From Brevibacterium atlanticum (GTDB taxonomy: Bacteria > Actinomycetota > Actinomycetes > Actinomycetales > Brevibacteriaceae), in assembly GCF_011617245.1 (NCBI RefSeq), contig NZ_CP050152.1, positions 434,001 through 498,000 on the forward strand: a stretch of 64,000 nucleotides of DNA, written 5' to 3'. Position numbers and translations under genes: made by a program. The notes beneath the pieces are model-generated. The model saw only the letters and a program-made list of their open reading frames with translations. It was not told the origin of the DNA and ran no database searches. Every line of letters begins with the position of its first letter. The stretch's first letter is position 1. Positions 12,062-21,000 of the stretch are shown here, piece after piece.

Positions 12062-12784
12062 TCAGCCGATCTTGTCGGCCAGGTCCTCGAAGTCCTCGGC
12101 GATGACATCCCAGTCACCTGTCGGTTCGAGGTCAGCCGTCTGCTCAGGGCCGTACTCGGTAGGCCGACGGACGAACGCGGTGCGCAGGCCGAGTTCGGCA
12201 GCGGCGGCAAGATCTCCGTTGTGCGCGGCGACCATGCAGACCCGGTCGGGTTCGAGGCCGAGGACCTCGGCAGTGCGCAGGTATGCGGCAGGTTCGGGTT
12301 TGTAGGCACCAGCCACCTCGGCGCCGAGGATCGCATCCCACGGAAGCCCCGCGCGTTTGGCCACGTCGAGAGCCAAACGGACATTCGCATTCGACAGCGG
12401 CGCGATGATGAACCGCTCCTTCAACCGGGCCAGCCCGGCGACCGCGTCCGGCCACGGATCGAGGCGATGCCAAGCGAGATTCGCCTCGTCGAGCACTTCG
12501 GTCGGGACCGACGCCGGATCGACCCCCACCTCGGCGAGCACAGTCTCGAGGTTCTCCCGATGGAGCACATCGAGGCGGACGAACTCACGGCCGCCGCTGC
12601 GTACCCGCTCCATCGACGGTTGGTACTGCGCTCGCCAACGATCGGCGAAGTCATGCGCATCGAGATCGGGAACGTGATCGCGCAAATGCACGGCCACCTC
12701 GGCGGCGACACTGTTCCTCCAGTCGACGACCGTGCCGAACATATCGAAGACCAAGGCCTCGACCCCGTCGAATCGTGCTGTCAT
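12062..12784 (-). CDS. haloacid dehalogenase type II (HAD superfamily)
   Basis: The 240-residue protein has the L-2-haloacid dehalogenase layout: nucleophile motif DMFGTVVDW (about residues 15-23), motif II SNAN (about 130), motif III Lys in AYKPEPAAY (about 160) and the acidic/Asn motif VAAHNGDLAAA (about 182-192). It may hydrolyse 2-haloacids or a phosphorylated metabolite; many such genes have no proven dehalogenase role. The frame stays open far upstream (to 13570) through the opposite-strand MerR gene. The start is placed at the ATG at 12784, where the domain begins. Confidence 0.9.
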   Translation of the reverse strand: MTARFDGVEALVFDMFGTVVDWRNSVAAEVAVHLRDHVPDLDAHDFADRWRAQYQPSMERVRSGGREFVRLDVLHRENLETVLAEVGVDPASVPTEVLDEANLAWHRLDPWPDAVAGLARLKERFIIAPLSNANVRLALDVAKRAGLPWDAILGAEVAGAYKPEPAAYLRTAEVLGLEPDRVCMVAAHNGDLAAAAELGLRTAFVRRPTEYGPEQTADLEPTGDWDVIAEDFEDLADKIG

Positions 12785-12886
12785 GGTTTCACGGTAGCCC
12801 GAGGCTGCGGGAGCGTCTATGTCAGCACCACCGCATAGACTGGCAGGCATCCGGCAACGACACGGCATCGACGAAGGGGACCGACC

Positions 12887-13675
12887 GTGGGATGGAGCAC
12901 GAGTGAGCTGGCGCGCCTGACCGGCACGACCGTCAACACCATTCGGCATTACCACAAGCTCGGCCTGCTCACCGAGCCCGAACGGATGAGCAACGGCTAC
13001 AAACAGTACGGGGCCTCCCACCTGCTCCGACTCCACCAGCTTCGGCGGATGCGTGAGCTGGGGATTCCGCTGGCCGACATCGGCTCGGTCGATGATGACC
13101 ACGAACAGCAGCAGCTCGCGCTCAAACAGCTCGAACGCGACCTCGGCGAGCAGATCGCCGTGCTGGAGAAGGCCCGGACCGAGGTGACCCAACTCCTCGA
13201 ACACGGCGCACCGATCGATACGGCGTCGAGTTTCATCGACATCGCCGCGCGGATGTCGCACGCCGACCGCAGCCTGATGAACGTCTACTCGAGCCTCTAC
13301 GATGAATCGGCGATGGTGGAGATGCGGTCGATCATGTCCGACACCACCCCATATGACCAGGAGGTCGACGAACTCCCCGAGGATGCCGACGAGGCCACGC
13401 GTGCGCGCCTGGCCGAGCAGATCGCCCCCAGTATGAAGCGCAGCCTCGAATCCAAGCCCTGGCTGCTCGCACCGACGGCGCGGATGAAAGGCGACGTGAA
13501 GATGGGGCAGGCCGCCATCATCGGCATGATCGGCGAGCTCTACAACGAGGCCCAGATCGACGTCATCCAACGCGCCTTCATCTCAGTCTTCCCGACCCTC
13601 GACATTCCCGAGGCCGACCGCGAGCGGTTCAACGCACACATCCAGCAGCTGATCCGCGAAGAGGACGAGAACTGA
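12887..13675 (+). CDS. MerR-family transcriptional regulator
   Basis: The 262-residue protein has a GTG start. The N-terminal winged HTH reads STSELARLTGTTVNTIRHYHKLGLL, followed by a wing and the dimerising helix (about 75-110, LALKQLERDLGEQIAVLEKAR). A long C-terminal helical domain (about 125-262) is a probable ligand-binding part. No Cys metal-binding loop is present, which points to an organic effector rather than a metal. The downstream efflux gene sits behind a promoter with the 19-bp spacer that MerR proteins act on (13739-13769), so it is the likely target. Confidence 0.9.
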   Translation: MGWSTSELARLTGTTVNTIRHYHKLGLLTEPERMSNGYKQYGASHLLRLHQLRRMRELGIPLADIGSVDDDHEQQQLALKQLERDLGEQIAVLEKARTEVTQLLEHGAPIDTASSFIDIAARMSHADRSLMNVYSSLYDESAMVEMRSIMSDTTPYDQEVDELPEDADEATRARLAEQIAPSMKRSLESKPWLLAPTARMKGDVKMGQAAIIGMIGELYNEAQIDVIQRAFISVFPTLDIPEADRERFNAHIQQLIREEDEN

Positions 13676-13738
13676 GCAGCGTTATGGGCAGGCGGCTGAC
13701 GAGAAAGCTGAGGGTTTCCTGAGTTCGCCGCTGACGGC

Positions 13739-13769
13739 TTGACCCTGTTCCGAGAACACAGTCTGTACT
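13739..13769 (+). promoter_or_regulatory. MerR-type promoter with 19-bp spacer
   Basis: A -35 box TTGACC (13739-13744) and a -10 box TGTACT (13764-13769) are separated by 19 bp, longer than the usual 17. The spacer holds dyads (CTGT...ACAG at 13745-13761, with GTTC-CGA-GAAC inside). Over-long spacers with a central dyad are the hallmark of promoters activated by MerR proteins through DNA twisting. It lies between the MerR gene and the efflux gene. Confidence 0.65.
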
Positions 13770-13836
13770 GAACACATCGACCACACGATCCGGATCAACC
13801 GGACCGGATCTGACGATCACCGTTCAGGAGGACACC

Positions 13837-14457
13837 ATGAACCCCGTCATCGACTTCTTCCAGGGGCTCGCCGCCCACGTTCCCGATCTGCTCCAGCCCT
13901 TCATCATCGCCGCCGCCGGAGCCGTTCCCTTCATCGAAGGGGAGATCTCCTCGATCATCGGAGTCTGGGCCGGAATGAACCCGATCGTCGCCGGAATCGC
14001 CGGCGCCATCGGCAACTTCATCTGCGTCACTGTCATCGTTCTCCTCGGCGCCCGAGCACGCCGCGCCGTCGTCACCCGCAAGGCCGAGAAGCGTGAACTC
14101 GCAGCCGTCGGTGCTGGTGTCGGCGCCGGGACGGGTGCTGAGACCCTGCCGGCCGATGGCGCCGAGGGTGACACGATTGCTGACGACAGCCTCGGCGAGG
14201 GCGGCGCGACTGGTGAGGAGCGCAAGCCCGAATCGAAAGGCCGGATCAAGTTCAAGCGCTTCCTCACTCGGTTCGGCGTTCCTGGAGCGAGCCTGCTCGG
14301 ACCGCTCGCGATCCCCACCCAGATCACCTCGACGATCCTCGTCGGTGCGGGAGTGAAGACCTCGTGGATTCTGCTCTGGCAGGGCATCGCGATCATCGCC
14401 TGGACGACCCTGACCACACTCATCGCCACCGGCGCGCTCACCCTGCTCGCCGGCTGA
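13837..14457 (+). CDS. small multidrug efflux-type membrane protein (COG2426-like)
   Basis: The 206-residue integral membrane protein has an N-terminal hydrophobic pair (about residues 18-75, including AGAVPFIEGEISSIIGVWAGMNP). A charged, Ala/Gly-rich cytoplasmic loop follows (about 80-145), and a C-terminal hydrophobic pair (about 155-206) begins with a FGVPGASLLGPLAIPTQ re-entrant-like motif reminiscent of DedA/SNARE-associated proteins. The family is annotated as small multidrug efflux protein. It has a good Shine-Dalgarno (CAGGAGGA) and follows the predicted MerR-controlled promoter. Drug export is inferred from family and context. Confidence 0.8.
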   Translation: MNPVIDFFQGLAAHVPDLLQPFIIAAAGAVPFIEGEISSIIGVWAGMNPIVAGIAGAIGNFICVTVIVLLGARARRAVVTRKAEKRELAAVGAGVGAGTGAETLPADGAEGDTIADDSLGEGGATGEERKPESKGRIKFKRFLTRFGVPGASLLGPLAIPTQITSTILVGAGVKTSWILLWQGIAIIAWTTLTTLIATGALTLLAG

Positions 14458-14597
14458 CGCCGCCGGAACCCGCGGCCACCAGCGCTGCGGGTTCCCGACG
14501 CACCGCGCGCATTCCGCGGTCTGCCCTAGCAATCCCCGACCCCGCACCACCTGACCCAGTATCGCCCGACCCCGCACCACACGAGAGAGGAAGACCC

Positions 14598-15044
14598 ATG
14601 ACCATCGCCCACCGACACCTCCGCCCACTGACGTTCTCGGCATTCGTGCTCGTGGCATTGGGCCTGCCGGTCATCCTCCCGTTCTCCGCGACCATCATCG
14701 GCTGGGTGATCCGCCTGCCGATGCGACTCGACCTTGCTGACGCGCTGTTGGCGACACTCGGGGTCTTCGCCGCCTGGTTCGTCCTCACCTCGGTGATCGA
14801 CGTGATCATCGACAGCAGCGACGCCGCCGGGTCGCTGACCGGGCGATTCGTCACCGCTGGAGCTTCGCTGCTCATCCTCGGCGGCGGGTATCTGCTCATT
14901 CTCGATTCGGCACTGGCGGCCGTGACCATCGCCGGAATCCTCGCCGGTGTCGTCCTCGCACTGAGCGTGTGGGTCGACGTGAAGATGAGACGGCTGGCTC
15001 GCCACCGCCCCGTCGTGGGAGCGCGCCGACGACTGAGATCGTAG
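14598..15044 (+). CDS. hypothetical four-helix membrane protein
   Basis: The 148-residue protein consists almost entirely of four hydrophobic segments (about 12-32, 45-70, 85-105, 107-127) ending in an Arg-rich tail (KMRRLARHRPVVGARRRLRS), which suggests the C terminus is cytoplasmic. The start at 14598 has GAGAGAGGAAG upstream; the open frame extends to 14364 but overlaps the efflux gene. It is probably co-transcribed with the efflux gene (140-bp gap). Function is unknown. Confidence 0.7.
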   Translation: MTIAHRHLRPLTFSAFVLVALGLPVILPFSATIIGWVIRLPMRLDLADALLATLGVFAAWFVLTSVIDVIIDSSDAAGSLTGRFVTAGASLLILGGGYLLILDSALAAVTIAGILAGVVLALSVWVDVKMRRLARHRPVVGARRRLRS

Positions 15045-15045
15045 T

Positions 15046-15768
15046 ATGGAGGCGATGTCTGATTCCGGGAAAGCTCACACGTCGTCGCCGGCCGTGCTCG
15101 GCGCGCTGCTGTTCATCACCGCGCGCAGCCTCGATTCCACCGACGTCCCCGGCACGCCTGCGAGCGCCGATCCCGCCCAGCTGAGCCCGGCCGACCGGGA
15201 GATCCTCGCCGAGGTGGAGCTCGCCCTGGCCGCCCAATCCGAGGATTCCGACAGCGCCGACGAGCGCGCGCATTCCGCGTCGACCGCGGGTTCTGCGTCG
15301 ACGGTCGGTTCTGCGTCGACCGTGACCTCCACCCTCGCCGAGGTGGCCGCCGCCATCGCGTACGTTCGTGGCCGTGCGGAGATTCCGAGCCTCACCGCCA
15401 GCCGCTACGATGTCTTGCGCAAGACGGTGCTCGGCGGACTCGGAGCGGCCTCGATCAAAGGCGCCACCGTGTGGCCGCCGACCAGCCAGACCGCGGTGCA
15501 GCGATTCGGATCCTGGAACGACGCGCTCAAGGCCGCGGGCCTGGCGACGAACAAGATCGGACGAGCCAAGGGACAGCTGCGCTTCGATGCGGCCGCCTAC
15601 GACAAAGCGATCGGCGAATTCCTCGCCGACTGCGAAGCCCGGGGGCTCGCAACCACCTACAAGTCCTACACCGACTACGCCGCCGAACATAAGGGCGACG
15701 TGCCCTCGGCCGCGGCGGTCCGGAAGTTCTACGGCAGCTGGAACTCAGCCCTCGCCGCCGTCGGGTGA
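15046..15768 (+). CDS. protein with homing-endonuclease-associated (HNH) repeats
   Basis: The 240-residue protein begins one base after the membrane protein stop; a second ATG at 15055 is possible. The N-terminal half is Ser/Ala/Asp-rich with a short TAGSASTVGSASTV repeat (about 80-93). The C-terminal half has two copies of the small DNA-binding repeat found beside HNH homing nucleases, ending FGSWNDALKAAGL (about 157-169) and FYGSWNSALAAVG (about 227-239). No nuclease motif is present, so it is at most a DNA-binding protein. Function is unknown. Confidence 0.7.
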   Translation: MEAMSDSGKAHTSSPAVLGALLFITARSLDSTDVPGTPASADPAQLSPADREILAEVELALAAQSEDSDSADERAHSASTAGSASTVGSASTVTSTLAEVAAAIAYVRGRAEIPSLTASRYDVLRKTVLGGLGAASIKGATVWPPTSQTAVQRFGSWNDALKAAGLATNKIGRAKGQLRFDAAAYDKAIGEFLADCEARGLATTYKSYTDYAAEHKGDVPSAAAVRKFYGSWNSALAAVG

Positions 15769-15833
15769 AGCACGGCTGCTCGCCCGGTGCAGGGCAGCCG
15801 CGCACCTGGTGGGGCACGGAATAGCCCTGCATG

Positions 15834-15848
15834 AGAGAATGATTCTCA
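15834..15848. promoter_or_regulatory. Fur/Zur-like operator
   Basis: A perfect 6-1-6 palindrome GAGAAT-G-ATTCTC (15835-15847) lies 66 bp upstream of the ABC transporter start. It differs from the actinobacterial Zur/FurA 15-mer TGAAAATGATTTTCA at only three positions. This suggests metal-responsive repression of the transporter pair. Confidence 0.6.
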
Positions 15849-15913
15849 ACAGGAAATCGGCTCTGTTCAGAGCTGGAAGTCGAGATCAGGTTGACTCCGC
15901 GAAAGGCAGGCAG

Positions 15914-17836
15914 ATGAGCGCGCCCGGGCATCCGCGGCAGGGTTCGCCCCATCCGCATTCGGCTGTGAAGGCTCCCCTCCACCCGGGCATCAAGGACGCG
16001 ACTCCTCGCTGGATGCTCTGGACCTCCGTGGTCATCGCATGGGCCTCGGCCGCCGCTACCGCCCTCGCCTTCGTCCGAGTCGGTGGACTCCTCGACGGCG
16101 AACCTCTGATTCTCGGGACAGGCATCGCAATTGTCCTGCTCATCGTTGTCGCCGTCGCCTGCGCCTGGGGCGGGGTCGTCTTCTCCGACTGGGCATCTTC
16201 GACGACCGAACGACGGCTGCGCGCCCTCGTCATCAGCCGAGTCTTCGACCTCGGCGCCGTGACTGTGAACCGACGTTCGAGCAGCCTCATCTCCCTGGCC
16301 ACCGACGCCGTCGATCGCACCGCGCACTACCGTGCCGGGTTCCTCGGCCCCATCGTCGGGGCGCTGACGACACCGCTGCTCGTCCTGGGCATCATGGCCC
16401 TGACCACGAGCGCCGAGATCGCCGGCTGGGTCGCCCTCCTCGTCCTCCTGGTGCCCGTGTTCATCGGCGGTTTCCGACGGATCATCCGCCCCGTCGGCGC
16501 CGCCTACCGGCGTTCCCGCGGCCAGCTGACCAGCAGCTTCCTCGGCGCCATCACCGCGCTCGAAGACATCGTCTATGCCCGGGCCGGACGACGAATCGGT
16601 GACGACCTCGCCCGCCGAGGTGAAGCCCACCGACGCAACCTCATGCGTCTCCTCGCCGGCAACCAGCTCCTCATCCTCGTCGTCGACGCCGCGTTCTCCC
16701 TGACCGTCATCGTCGCGGCGGCCGCCCTGACGACCGCACGGGTCGCCGACGGGTCGCTCAGCCTCGGCGATGGAATGAGCATCCTGCTCATGACGACGCT
16801 GGTCATCGGACCCGTCGACATCGTCGGGCAGTTCTTCTACATCGGCGTCTCCGGCCGGGCCGCACAACAGCGGATCAGCGGTCACCTCGGCGAGGGTATT
16901 TGTCACCCAGTCGAAGGTGGCGTGAGTACCGAGGAGAGGGGCGCCGCGGCCAGTCACGCGAGAGCTACGGCCAACCTCGGTGATAGTCGCCACAACCCCA
17001 CTGGGACCGATGCCGGCCATAGTACCGAACCACCTCCGCCCGCGCTGGAGCTGTGTTCGGTCACGGCCGGTTGGCCGGGTGCCGAACCGGTGTTCGAGAG
17101 CCTCGATCTGCGCATCGAGCGTGGGGAACGAGTCGCGATCGTCGGGCCGAGCGGGGTCGGCAAATCTACGCTCTCGGCGCTCATCCAAGCCCACTTGACG
17201 CCGCAGAAGGGACAGGTCATCGTCGACGGAATCCCGACGACGAGCGACTCCGGCACCACCGACACCCCCACCCAAGCAGCTGTGCGCTCCTGCCTCGGCG
17301 TCGTCGAGCAGCGGACCTTCCTGTTCATGGGAACGATCGCGGACAACCTCCGCCTCGCACTCCCGGCGGACAAACAGTCAGTACTCCCGACCGACAGGCA
17401 GGCAGCCGATGACTCCCTGCTGTGGGAGGCTCTCGACTTCGCGGGACTGCGCGCCGACGTCGAAGCGATGCCCGACGGGCTGGCCACCGAAGTCGGCGAT
17501 CACGGACGGCTGCTCTCCGGCGGACAGGCACAGAGGTTGGCGATCGCTCGGGCGTGGCTGCGGGATGCCCCGATCCTCCTCTTCGATGAACCCACCTCGC
17601 AGGTCGACCTCGCCGGTGAGGCCGCGATCCTCGCCGCGCTGAACCGCCTCGGCACCGACCGGACCGTCATCATGATCGCCCACCGTCCCGAGGCCATCCT
17701 CGCCGCGGACAGGGTCATCGACTTCGGCGAACTCCGGGCGCGCTCCTCCTCCGGAGCAGGGACTTCCAGCGACGCACAGTCCTCAAGCAGCGCACAGTCC
17801 ACAAGCCGTGCACCCGTTCGAGGAGAAGCCCAGTGA
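15914..17836 (+). CDS. ABC transporter, fused permease/ATPase (subunit 1; IrtA/YbtP- or CydD-like)
   Basis: The 640-residue protein has six membrane helices (about 35-310) followed by an ATPase domain: Walker A GPSGVGKST (about 412), signature LLSGGQAQRLAIARA (about 533), Walker B LLFDEPTSQVD (about 555) and the H-loop IAHR. All catalytic residues are present. A polar linker of about 55 residues (320-376) between the two domains is unusual. The open frame continues upstream to 15368, but the ATG at 15914 follows AAAGG and avoids the HNH-repeat gene. It overlaps the next half-transporter by four bases, so they form a heterodimer. The Fur/Zur-like box upstream favours a siderophore/metal importer of the IrtAB/YbtPQ type over CydDC; no cydAB is nearby. 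The substrate is unproven. Confidence 0.85.
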   Translation: MSAPGHPRQGSPHPHSAVKAPLHPGIKDATPRWMLWTSVVIAWASAAATALAFVRVGGLLDGEPLILGTGIAIVLLIVVAVACAWGGVVFSDWASSTTERRLRALVISRVFDLGAVTVNRRSSSLISLATDAVDRTAHYRAGFLGPIVGALTTPLLVLGIMALTTSAEIAGWVALLVLLVPVFIGGFRRIIRPVGAAYRRSRGQLTSSFLGAITALEDIVYARAGRRIGDDLARRGEAHRRNLMRLLAGNQLLILVVDAAFSLTVIVAAAALTTARVADGSLSLGDGMSILLMTTLVIGPVDIVGQFFYIGVSGRAAQQRISGHLGEGICHPVEGGVSTEERGAAASHARATANLGDSRHNPTGTDAGHSTEPPPPALELCSVTAGWPGAEPVFESLDLRIERGERVAIVGPSGVGKSTLSALIQAHLTPQKGQVIVDGIPTTSDSGTTDTPTQAAVRSCLGVVEQRTFLFMGTIADNLRLALPADKQSVLPTDRQAADDSLLWEALDFAGLRADVEAMPDGLATEVGDHGRLLSGGQAQRLAIARAWLRDAPILLFDEPTSQVDLAGEAAILAALNRLGTDRTVIMIAHRPEAILAADRVIDFGELRARSSSGAGTSSDAQSSSSAQSTSRAPVRGEAQ

Positions 17837-19629
17837 CCCGGGTTCGCCTTGCCGCGCGCCTCCTCGACGCCGCCGGCAACCTCTACCCCTCGCTCATCGC
17901 TTCGACGGTCTGCCGCATCCTCAACCAGCTGCTCGGCATCGCGCTCCTCGTCATCGCCGCCGAGGCGATCGCCTCCACAACCGGCATCGGCGTCGCACGG
18001 GGAGGGCAGACCCACCTCGGCGGTCTCATCACTGCCCTCGTCGTCATCGCCTTGGTCAAGGCGGGGCTGCGCTACCTCGAGCACTACCTCGGCCACCGTG
18101 TCGCCTTCACTGCGCTGCAGCGGCTGCGGGAGCTCTTCTTCACCCGCCTCGTGCCGCAGGCGCCCGCTGCAACCACCGGACGAGCCGGTGCCGAGCTCAC
18201 CGAACGTGCCTCCGGCGATATCGACCGGATCGAGGTGTTCTTCGCCCACACCTTCCCGCCTGCCGTCAGCGCCGTCATCGTTCCCGCGGCCGCGCTGACA
18301 TGGTTGGGGCTCACCGTCGACGGGATGCTTGCGCTCACCCTCGCCGTCATCGTCGTCCTCATGCTCGCAGCCCCCGTACTTACCAGCCGGTCGACGTGGC
18401 GGGCCTCGGCCGATGTTGCAGGTGCGCGCGGCGATCTCGCCGGGCATATCGGCGATGACGTCCACGGCATCCGCGAGGTCCTCACTTTCGGTGCACAGGG
18501 TCGCCGACTTGAGAAGCTCGACGACGACGGCCGAGCGCTGAGTAAGAACCGGTCGTCGGTCGCCCGCATCCAGGCAGGACGGTCCGCACTCCTCGTCGCA
18601 CTCCAGCTCATCGGGCTCGTCGCCGTCGTCGTGGTTGGGACGACCGGTGGAGATATCGCGAGCGGTGCTGCCCCGGCTGCTGGTGATGCTCCCGCCGCTG
18701 TCGTTGCTTCAAGCGCTGCGCTCGCGACGGCGACCGCGCTCGCCGTGTTCGCCGGACTGTGGGTGCCGGTGCGCGGCATTGAGAACTTCTCCACCGGCCT
18801 CGACGCCGCCCTCGCCGCGGCCGCCCGCGTGTGGGAGATCATCGACGCCGCCCCCACAGTCCCCGACAAGGGGAGGGCCCACCCGCCGACAGAACCGACC
18901 GACATCACCGTCGATACCGTGACCTTGCGCTATCCCGGGCGTGAGTCGCCCGCCCTCGCCGAGGTGGCCGCCCGGTTCCGGGCGAAGGCATGGAGTGCCG
19001 TGGTCGGGGTGTCCGGATCGGGGAAATCGACACTCGCAACGCTGCTCGTCCGCGGTCGGGACCCCGAATCCGGAGTGGTCCGCCTCGGCGAGGTCGACGT
19101 CACGGACCTGCCGCTCGACGTGCTGCGTGAACGCATCGCCTTCGTCACCCAGCACCCGACGCTGCTGTCGGGCAGTCTGGCCGACAACCTGCGTCTGGCC
19201 GCCCCGGAAGCGGAGGACGAACTCATCGATGGGGCGCTGGCGATCGTCGCCCTCGACGACTGGGCGGCTGGTCTTCCGGATGGACTGGCGACGCGGATGC
19301 AGGGGCGCGGACTCACCGTCTCGGGAGGTCAGCTGCAGCGGCTGGCGATCGCCCGTGCCCTCGCCGGCGAGCCCGAGGTGCTCGTGCTCGACGAGGCGCT
19401 CAGCCAACTCGACGCGACGACGGCGAGCACTGTTCGGCAGCGTCTGGCCGAGCGCCGTCCCGAACTCACCGTCATCGAGATCACCCACCGAGCCGACCTG
19501 CTGCCCGACGACACCGAGGTGATCGTCATGGACTCCGGCCGCGTCGTCGAACATGGGCCAGCGGGTGTGCTGCGCCAAGCGGACGGCCCCTTCACCCGCG
19601 TCGAGGCAAGGAACGCGCCCGGCCGCTGA
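17833..19629 (+). CDS. ABC transporter, fused permease/ATPase (subunit 2)
   Basis: The 598-residue partner subunit starts inside the stop of subunit 1 (GTG/TGA overlap). It has six hydrophobic segments (about 15-320) and an ATPase domain with Walker A GVSGSGKST (about 392), signature TVSGGQLQRLAIARAL (about 495), Walker B VLVLDEALSQLD (about 516, Glu intact) and ITHRADL. With both ATP sites apparently complete, it may be a symmetric-site heterodimer. Context and the upstream metal-type operator suggest transport linked to iron or zinc supply. Confidence 0.85.
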   Translation: MTRVRLAARLLDAAGNLYPSLIASTVCRILNQLLGIALLVIAAEAIASTTGIGVARGGQTHLGGLITALVVIALVKAGLRYLEHYLGHRVAFTALQRLRELFFTRLVPQAPAATTGRAGAELTERASGDIDRIEVFFAHTFPPAVSAVIVPAAALTWLGLTVDGMLALTLAVIVVLMLAAPVLTSRSTWRASADVAGARGDLAGHIGDDVHGIREVLTFGAQGRRLEKLDDDGRALSKNRSSVARIQAGRSALLVALQLIGLVAVVVVGTTGGDIASGAAPAAGDAPAAVVASSAALATATALAVFAGLWVPVRGIENFSTGLDAALAAAARVWEIIDAAPTVPDKGRAHPPTEPTDITVDTVTLRYPGRESPALAEVAARFRAKAWSAVVGVSGSGKSTLATLLVRGRDPESGVVRLGEVDVTDLPLDVLRERIAFVTQHPTLLSGSLADNLRLAAPEAEDELIDGALAIVALDDWAAGLPDGLATRMQGRGLTVSGGQLQRLAIARALAGEPEVLVLDEALSQLDATTASTVRQRLAERRPELTVIEITHRADLLPDDTEVIVMDSGRVVEHGPAGVLRQADGPFTRVEARNAPGR

Positions 19630-19753
19630 TCGCCTCGACGAATCGACGTCGGTCGGTGGATCAGTGGGCCCGACCGAAACGTCCGTATGGGCGCGGACGC
19701 CCGGAGGACCGCCTCGGCGAGTCCCCACCTCGGCGCGCGGCCGCGGCACAGCA

Positions 19754-20923
19754 TCACCGGCTCGCGGCGAAGGCCTCCAGCCGGTCGCACGCGGTGTTGA
19801 TCGTCTCGGGGGAGACAGCGAACGTCAGCCGCAGATACCCCTCGCCGGCCGGGCCGAAGGCCGAACCGGGAATCGTCGCGAGGTTGTGCTTCTCGAGCAG
19901 CTGAGTTGCCAGATCCCACGAGTTCAGTCCCCAGTCCTTGACATTGACCCAAGCGTAGAAGGTCGCGGCCGGCCGGAGCAGGCTCAGCCCGTCGATGGCG
20001 TTGATGCGCTCGACCATGAGCTCCCGGCGCTCGGCGTAGGAGGCGACCATCGACTCGACGACATCCTGCGGTCCGTCGATCGCGGCCACCGCAGCCTCCT
20101 GGATGAAGCCCGGCAGGCTCGAGGTCAGCCCTTCCTGGAGGAGTGCCATCGGGGCGATGAAGTCGTGCGCGCCGATGACGAACCCGCAGCGCCAGCCGGT
20201 CATCGCATACGTCTTCGAGAAGCTGCCGATCGCGAGGTAGCGGTCGAAGCCGGGGCGCACCTCGGCGATGGAGGTGAAGACGGCATCGTCGAAGACCATC
20301 TCGTCATAGACCTCGTCGGAGATCACGGTGAACCCGTGCTCCTCGGCGAGGTCGGCGATCTGCTCGAGGTCGGCCCGATCCATGACCGAGCCGAGCGGGT
20401 TCGACGGGCTGTTGAGGACCACCGCGGCGGTGCGGTCGGTGATTGCGGCCCGGACGTCCTCGGCGCGGAGTTTGAAGTCGTTGTCCTCTGTGACGGGAAC
20501 GGACACCGCCGTCGCGCCGAGGCGGTGGACCTGGCCTAGGTAGTTCGGGAAGCTGGGATCGGGGATGATGACCTCGTCACCGGGGGAGACGGTGACGTCG
20601 AGGGCGAAGGTCAGGGCTTCCATCGCACCGAAGGAGACCATGACGTTCTCGGGGCCGACACCGCGATTCCACCGACCGGAGTACTTCCGGGCGATGGCGG
20701 CGCGCAGTTCGGGGATCCCGGCATTGGCGACGTAACGCGTGTTGTCGTGCTCGATTCCGCGGATGCCGGCGGCCTTGATGTGCTCCGGGGTGGTGAAATC
20801 GGGTTCGCCGACGGTGAGCTTCACGGCGTCGGGATAGTCGAGCGCGAGGTTGAACATCTTGCGGATGCTCGACGCCGGGTAGGTGGTGGCCATGGGGGAG
20901 ATGCGGGGGTGCGTGTTCGTCAT
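19754..20923 (-). CDS. class I/II pyridoxal-phosphate aminotransferase
   Basis: The 389-residue fold-type I aminotransferase has the substrate-carboxylate Arg region, the NSPSNPLGSV strand-turn (Asn for PLP), DEVYDEMVF (Asp for the pyridine N) and the Schiff-base lysine in IGSFSKTYAMTGWRCGF (about 230-245). It is an AspC-like group enzyme whose substrate cannot be told from sequence. It follows an FAD amine/amino-acid oxidoreductase gene on the same strand after 219 bp containing a long hairpin. A joint role in amine or amino-acid catabolism is plausible. Confidence 0.92.
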   Translation of the reverse strand: MTNTHPRISPMATTYPASSIRKMFNLALDYPDAVKLTVGEPDFTTPEHIKAAGIRGIEHDNTRYVANAGIPELRAAIARKYSGRWNRGVGPENVMVSFGAMEALTFALDVTVSPGDEVIIPDPSFPNYLGQVHRLGATAVSVPVTEDNDFKLRAEDVRAAITDRTAAVVLNSPSNPLGSVMDRADLEQIADLAEEHGFTVISDEVYDEMVFDDAVFTSIAEVRPGFDRYLAIGSFSKTYAMTGWRCGFVIGAHDFIAPMALLQEGLTSSLPGFIQEAAVAAIDGPQDVVESMVASYAERRELMVERINAIDGLSLLRPAATFYAWVNVKDWGLNSWDLATQLLEKHNLATIPGSAFGPAGEGYLRLTFAVSPETINTACDRLEAFAASR

Positions 20924-21000
20924 GGTGTCAGTGTCCTCTTCTCGCTCGGGTGCGGGATGGGTCGGTCAGGACGCGAGACCGGCCCGGGGTTCGTGACTTT

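Noticed and set aside
12785..13570. Upstream extension of the haloacid dehalogenase frame to 502 codons
   Set aside because: The added part is antisense to the MerR gene and has no domain; the dehalogenase domain starts at 12784.
15368..15913. N-terminal extension of ABC subunit 1
   Set aside because: It is out-of-frame overlap with the HNH-repeat gene; the translation is Arg/Pro-rich and the proper start has its own Shine-Dalgarno.
15914..19629. Assignment of the ABC pair as CydDC
   Set aside because: No cydAB genes adjoin and a Fur/Zur-like box precedes the pair, so I left the substrate open and favoured a metal/siderophore role.
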